NCBI GenBank assembly: GCA_028583415.1
Contig: CM053273.1
Coordinates: forward strand, 88,882,676-88,946,675
Length of the DNA: 64,000 nt
Source of the DNA: Protea cynaroides
Taxonomy: Eukaryota; Streptophyta; Magnoliopsida; Proteales; Proteaceae
Reading direction: 5' to 3'
The notes under the pieces were generated by a model. It saw only the letters and a program-made list of their open reading frames with translations. It made no database searches and was not told the DNA's origin. Numbering within the stretch: the stretch's first letter is position 1; every line of letters begins with the position of its first letter. The position numbers were made by a program, and so were the translations under genes. Below are positions 59,281 to 64,000 of this stretch, one piece after another.

Positions 59281-59363
59281 GGGGTGCGGTTGACATTATC
59301 ATTGATAATGGGGGGTGGTTGAAGTTAAAGCAAACCTTAGGGGAGGTGCATGAAATTTTCCCT
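59281..59363 (-). repeat. Right terminal inverted repeat of the split TIR element
   Basis: Reverse partner of 10888-10970. Confidence 0.65.
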
Positions 59364-59649
59364 ATTATAATTATTCTCACATGATTGGGATCATAGTTTT
59401 TCAATTTAGGAATTGAAGAAAATATTGGTTAGGATATGTCCCAAGTATAATTTGGTATAGCACAAAAATATCATGTAGCCTAGCAAAAAAAAGGCCTTCA
59501 TTGTTCATCACATGAATGGTAGTGGTAGTTTGAATTGTTGCAACTACGACAACAAAAAATCGAAAGCAACGGATGGTGGCAGTGGATAATGGTGAATAAC
59601 GTCAAGAGTCATCGCATTCATAATTTCTACCTCAACCGCGATTAATTTT

Positions 59650-60560
59650 GACCTTATATTCAACTCGTTTAGCAAAGGCCTCACACATTGTCCAAGGGCA
59701 ATGCAATTGACTCCTGAAGTTCCCAGTCGGATCTAACAAAGGTGAAGAAGAACCTCCCTATCCACATGTGGTTAGAGGAGAGCAACTTAGAGATGGCCTT
59801 CGACCGAGTGACGCTTGGAGCGACAGGTTGGGCACTGAAGTAGTAGTACCCATTTTCCACTTTAAGCTTCGGATATTCAGGTGGGACATTTTTAGGGAAA
59901 TGAGCATAAAAAGCTAATGGAAAAGACCCATGGTAGGTTTATGCTCTATCCCAACAAAGAAAAGAATGAAGGCAATCACACACCCAAGCCATTGGGGGCT
60001 ATTTGAGGCGCTGCTAGCCCGTAAAACCTCATAATATCTACAATTAAGGAGGGGATGGGAAACCTAAACCCTGAGATGAACATGTCCTCATAAAGAACCA
60101 TCTGTCTGTAGGTGAAAGTGCACGATCTCTCATATAGAAGAGGATCCCTAAGTTCTATCTCCTTTGGAATCTGATAATTGTCCCAGAGAGCCTCCACAAC
60201 AGTGTAGCTCAGCTTACTGAGGATATGACGAGCCTACTAGTAAATCACCAAATCTACGGCCTCTTCAACGAAGGCCTCATCGAAGTCTTCGTACTCTTCG
60301 ATTTCGGAGTTGCCTACCCCTGATGTCAAGGTCACCTAGAAGACCTAGGGTTTATAGTTAGAGAAGAAGAAGAAGGCAGGACCGAAGACTTGTGGGGACT
60401 TCCCCTCGAAAGAGGTCCTATAGGTCCTGTGACCCCCAGAGTGAGTTTTATAGCCACCACCTTAGTCATGCCAGCATTTGCAAGCGACTGGAACAACCTC
60501 TGAGTGTTTAGGTTTACTCCAGTTGAGGAACTTGGCGGAGCCAAAGATTTCATCAACCAT
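59650..60560 (-). pseudogene. Transposase_28-like ('putative gypsy type transposon', PF04195) remnant
   Basis: The clearest block (60236-59976) reads SKLSYTVVEALWDNYQIPKE, then MFISGFRFPIPSLIVDIMRF and YGLAAPQIAPNG. This is the family's 'GLRFPxxxxxxxLxxxGLAPxQLxPN' pattern. After a frameshift, NGYYYFSAQPV-like and FFFTFVRSDW-like pieces follow downstream to about 59780. A Ser/Pro-rich N-terminal stretch lies at 60556-60332. TAG precedes the conserved block at about 60237. Such proteins occur inside large gypsy-type elements. No LTRs were found around this piece. Confidence 0.6.
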
Positions 60561-62740
60561 TTTCACAGAGAAGTAAAAGGAGAAAGACTCCACGTGGCAT
60601 TGTCCCAATGGCTGAGGGCCCATACACAATTAGTGCAAAAAAAAAAAAAAAAAATGAAAAGGCGCATGCCTTTTCAAAACTTCAACGATTACAACCACGT
60701 GGTAGATAAGCAGCAACCCGTATATCGTTGTCGCTGGATTTCTCCCAGTACACAAGATGTTGCTACTTATCTGTAAATCAATACACACACAAGTGTGGTG
60801 GGCGGGTTTAACCCCGTGGCCACTCTGATGCCTTAGTCAGTATGGTCCAGGACAACCAGAATGAAACTCAGGGATAAGATACCCAAGTTCCTTAGAGATA
60901 AGGGAATAAGTTATAGGAGCTCTATAAGACTTTTTCTTACTAGTTCAGATAGGATAAACAAAAGATGGTTTTGAGTTTCAAGTAAGTTAGAACTCACATA
61001 TAGTGAACAGTATATTCTAAAGAGAATTCTAGAGAGTAACAGTAGTGAAAGTTGAATCCCCTTATTCTTGTTATATTATTTTATTTATAGGCCAAGTATG
61101 AAGCTTGTTGAGTATGTTTCCCTTCCTTTAGCCAGCTTGTTTCTTCTCCCAATGTCATCATCACTCTATTATATAGGATAAAGGGTTTACGACCCCCTAA
61201 GAGAGAGCATATCTTCGATAGCTGGCCTCAACGACCCATCTAGTTATGTCTATTTGATTTAAGTGGCCGTCATTTTTCCTTTCTCGAGCAGATTTGAGAT
61301 ATTTTCCTTCGTGACACTTCTCGGTGAGATGAAGTGGCTGGTCGTGTCAGTACACTATGCATTTAATGCCCATTGTCAGCATTTATGAGCATTTATCATG
61401 GTGCAATTAATGCACGTCTAGCGCATTTAATGCCATTAGATCATCCCTCCATCAAGCCAGAAGAGTTAAATTGTATTGCTGCTGATGGATCAAGGTTGAT
61501 TTTCCGCCTTACTTGGTGGACACGTGGACCTTCCTGATGGACGCCACGCGTTCAACCCTTGCTATGCCTCTCTTGATTACCTTTGGACGGTCCAGATTGT
61601 TATGTCATATTTTCCCCCAACATACATCACCTATGCAAAAAGGTGTCATTATGACAACCTCGACACCTTGTTCCTCCCGACTGATGGCTCCATGTGGCAG
61701 AATATCACAAACGAAAGGTTTGCCGACATAAATGTGAGTTGGATATCCGAGATCGGCTAAGATATCGACTGATATTGCAATAAATGCATATGTCATAGCT
61801 CATCAGCATAGGTGGTCTAGCACGACTCATTAGTGGCTGGCCTCACAGGTCGTCCAACACAACTCGCCAGCTGTCGACGTTACAACTTGGTCGATGCCTC
61901 CAAACAGAAAGTTCATATATCGTTCAAAGCACCATTGTTCTGCTGATTTCTAAGAACTTGGAAGAACAAGGGGCAACTGTTACGACCATGACAAAGCTAA
62001 CAAATCAAGAAGAAACACGTATCTTCACAAGGATTAAGCACATCCATGGACACGTGTTAGGATCTCAACGCATCATACGAGGCACGTTTCTATACCTTCA
62101 AGCGGGTATATGCATGTCCAAAGCCACCACATTTAGATAAGCGGTAACTAACCCACTTATAGTTGATAAGTTATCTGGGTCAGCTACCAGAAGCCATTAA
62201 AGGCAAAATTTATCACAACCAAAAGACATTAAAGGTAGAGTTAATCACGTTTTAAAGGAGTCTCAAGGCGGTTATGATGAACCCAACCTTTAGATCTAAT
62301 TAGACGGCCAAAAGGCTTTCTTGCATACGGATGACCTCCCCTTTTCTTGGGGTCGAAACAGTTAGTAATGTGCAGAGACTCCCACTCAGCGATGACAACT
62401 CCCTAAGGATAATGGATAGAGTTTTGAGATTTGTGCAAATGCAAGGAGACAGTCCTAAATCTAAGGGCAAAAGATGATTTGACTTTATTTCAAACTCTTT
62501 AAGTCGTTGGATTGGCATCAGAAGAAAGTAGGCAACCAACGTGCTATATAGATTTCAATCTGATGGTTGACAGCACGTTCGTATATAAGAACCTGATTTC
62601 TAATTTAATCGTCCAATCTTAAACAAAAGTTTTTAAGTGTTTGGGAAGAGAGGGAAGAAATTCCGTTTCGAAGATAAGAGAGCTGTTAACCCGTTATAAA
62701 TTGTCGCTCTGCATCCTCATCGGCACATAACAAATGTTCA
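60561..62740. other. Intergenic region upstream of ASF1, unassigned
   Basis: A poly(A) run at 60640-60655, scattered GCATTTAATGC-like text near 61370-61440, and no convincing gene, RNA or element border. Open frames at 61513-61760 overlap each other in several frames and show no known domain. Confidence 0.5.
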
Positions 62741-62841
62741 AAATCTCCCGCCTAACTGCATTTTCCGTTCCCTCCTTCTCTCTAACCGGCTATCACCGGT
62801 AAACCACATCTCTTTATATGGATACTCATTTATGAAGCTGA
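62741..62841 (+). promoter_or_regulatory. Candidate ASF1 core promoter
   Basis: TTTATAT at 62813-62819 is a TATA-like box about 220 bp before the start codon. TCTCCCGCC at 62744-62752 is one base off the plant E2F consensus; Arabidopsis ASF1 genes are reported E2F targets. A CT-rich stretch (62768-62785) lies between. No transcript start can be seen directly. Confidence 0.4.
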
Positions 62842-63042
62842 ATGGGTGAAACACTGGAACATCGAAGAGCACAACTTTTAAGTTTTCCGGCTTCGGTTTC
62901 ATTATTATTGCGTCCGCTATTCATCCTTTGTAGTTTAAATCGTGGGCGGTGCTTGACTTCGATGAGTTTTTTGCAAACTAGGGTTTCCTGTGATTTATTC
63001 ATCGTATCAGTCACAGCGTTCGCTTCCGTTTCAAGGCAATGA
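62842..63042 (+). CDS. Upstream ORF (66 codons) overlapping the ASF1 start
   Basis: ATG at 62842, TGA at 63040-63042, sharing bases with the ASF1 ATG (ATGA at 63039-63042). The peptide starts MGETLEHRRAQLLSFPA. A six-codon ORF at 62832-62849 precedes it. If transcription starts at the TATA-like box, ribosomes would meet these ORFs first, so they could lower ASF1 translation. Leu-rich and without a known domain. Confidence 0.35.
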   Translation: MGETLEHRRAQLLSFPASVSLLLRPLFILCSLNRGRCLTSMSFLQTRVSCDLFIVSVTAFASVSRQ

Positions 63043-63147
63043 GTGCCGTGAACATTACAAACGTTACGGTATTGGATAATCCGGCGGCGTTTCTTAATCC
63101 CTTTCAGTTCGAGATCTCTTATGAGTGCTTGATTCCTCTCAAAGACG
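63039..63147 (+). CDS. ASF1: Histone chaperone ASF1, exon 1 (gene continues beyond the window)
   Basis: It encodes MSAVNITNVTVLDNPAAFLN then PFQFEISYECLIPLKD, the highly conserved N-terminal beta strands of ASF1. ASF1 is a nuclear chaperone that binds H3-H4 dimers and hands them to CAF-1 or HIRA during replication-coupled and independent nucleosome assembly. The exon is 109 nt (36 codons plus one base) and ends at GACG|GTATTA, a phase-1 donor. In other plants the protein continues with a second Asp and LEWK, which fits the split codon. The remaining ~150 or more residues are not in the window. The exon has no defects and lies in single-copy-looking sequence outside the transposon nest. Confidence 0.95.
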
Positions 63148-64000
63148 GTATTATTGATTTCTTTTCAAGGAAGATTGTTTCTTTATTTTGAATTTAAAGG
63201 CGTATCAGTAATTGCGTTCTGATGTAGTTATCTTTGTTTGTGTGGACAAATAAGGTTTATGGAATGACATCAATTGTTTTTCCAGACTTTAAATGATTTC
63301 ATTTCTATCTTGTAGATATCTAATTACTTTGTTACTGAAGTAAGGATGACACTTTGAATTTGTAGGAAAACGATCTATTGTTGTCGCAGGTTTCAGAGCA
63401 TCCAGCTTTTAGATTCTACATTTGAATAGTGGTTCGAGTTTACGAGTTGGTTTAATAATGGATAAAATATTGGAATATTTAGTGAGGTCTCCCCTTATTC
63501 ATGTGTCTCGCTATTGTTTTGCTTTCCGCCGGCGTTTATGTGACCACCAACTGAAGCCTTTAGAAAAAAAAAATAATATAAAGTATTTGGAAAGGTTTAG
63601 TTTCAGGGTTTTCTTCCGCCCTCTTAAGTCGTGAGAACATGTTTGAATTTCTTCCCTAAAATAACACAAATCTTCAAAGGGAACGACCGTCCTTTTAGAT
63701 ACCCAATTGATACTGTTCTTTATGGGTAATGAAAAGCAATGAAGCGTAACCGTAGAAATGTACATTGAATTAGGCAGTGACAATATGCGTCTTAAATTGT
63801 GACGTCCAATATAATTTTGTGTTCTATATCAGAACCATTCACTTGTAATGGGAGTTTAATGGAAGCATGCCATTTTTTTGCGTTTTTTTATTACCCCGTC
63901 GATATTTTTTGTGCTGGAGATTTGAATAGCTGTTTCATGTTAACAAGGTGAAAAGAAGGAAGAGACTGCTTTTTACATCCAAATATTGGGGTTAAATTGA
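63148..64000 (+). other. ASF1 intron 1 (incomplete)
   Basis: From the GTATTA donor to the window end no sequence encoding LEWKLTYVGSAED-like residues is found, so the intron is longer than 850 bp. It is T-rich and has no repeats or other genes recognised. Confidence 0.8.

Larger units (their letters stand above)
10888..59363. mobile_element. TIR DNA transposon (MULE-like?), split by the copia element
   Basis: About 80 bp starting AGGGAAAATTTCACGCACC at 10888 recur in inverted orientation ending at 59363 (reverse complement AGGGAAAATTTCATGCACC), at roughly 85% identity. The copia element at 12192-58571 lies between them, so the original element would be about 2.1 kb (10888-12191 plus 58577-59363). 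The termini resemble those of Mutator-like elements. The 9-bp flanks (ATATTTATG and ATTATAATT) match at only five positions, so class and exact ends are uncertain. No transposase is visible in either arm. Confidence 0.5.

Noticed and set aside
10879..59372. 9-bp target duplication for the TIR element
   Set aside because: ATATTTATG and ATTATAATT agree at only five positions; I do not claim it.
61513..61796. Overlapping open frames upstream of ASF1
   Set aside because: Three frames on both strands are open at once, with no recognisable domain or gene structure.

Overview
The window looks like nuclear DNA of a flowering plant. It is AT-rich and almost entirely built of plant transposable elements: Tekay-type Ty3/gypsy chromoviruses, a Ty1/copia element, a CACTA transposon, a LINE fragment and very long LTRs that may be Tat/Ogre-like. 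At the extreme right lies the first exon of a conserved plant gene, the histone chaperone ASF1. The species cannot be named from this sequence.

Layout. Positions 1-9002 hold a gypsy LTR that starts just left of the window. It is split by a sibling solo LTR (3-2327) and by a CACTA element (4160-8583). Positions 9003-10887 are intergenic, with a LINE ORF1 remnant and an AT microsatellite. From 10888 to 59363 the DNA resolves into nested insertions, most of them supported by target-site duplications (TSDs): a TIR element (10888-59363), holding a minus-strand copia element (12192-58571), holding a long solo LTR 'A' (16933-44583), holding a rearranged gypsy element (23084-42772), holding a complete gypsy element (26669-40879), whose 3' LTR holds an inverted LTR (37876-40137). 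The copia element also carries two Tekay-family solo LTRs (13114-14687; 45931-50584, itself split by 46904-49227) and a second long LTR 'B' (51720-57574). Positions 59364-62740 are mostly unassigned, with a Transposase_28-like pseudogene. ASF1 follows at 63039.

The complete gypsy element (26669-40879) has 2.26-kb LTRs, a tRNA-iMet primer site, an antisense ORF upstream of gag, gag, a 69-nt intron-like interval, protease, RT-RNase H, integrase with a chromodomain, and a polypurine tract. All its coding parts carry stops or frameshifts.

Most notable observation: all eleven copies of this LTR family that retain the region carry, near the LTR 3' end, a block of exactly 122 nt. Each is open in one frame, ends in TAG and follows an AG acceptor-like site. 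Most encode a tail with a CxCxxC motif. The flanking LTR drifts and frameshifts. This looks like a conserved 3' exon of an LTR-borne gene that I do not recognise.
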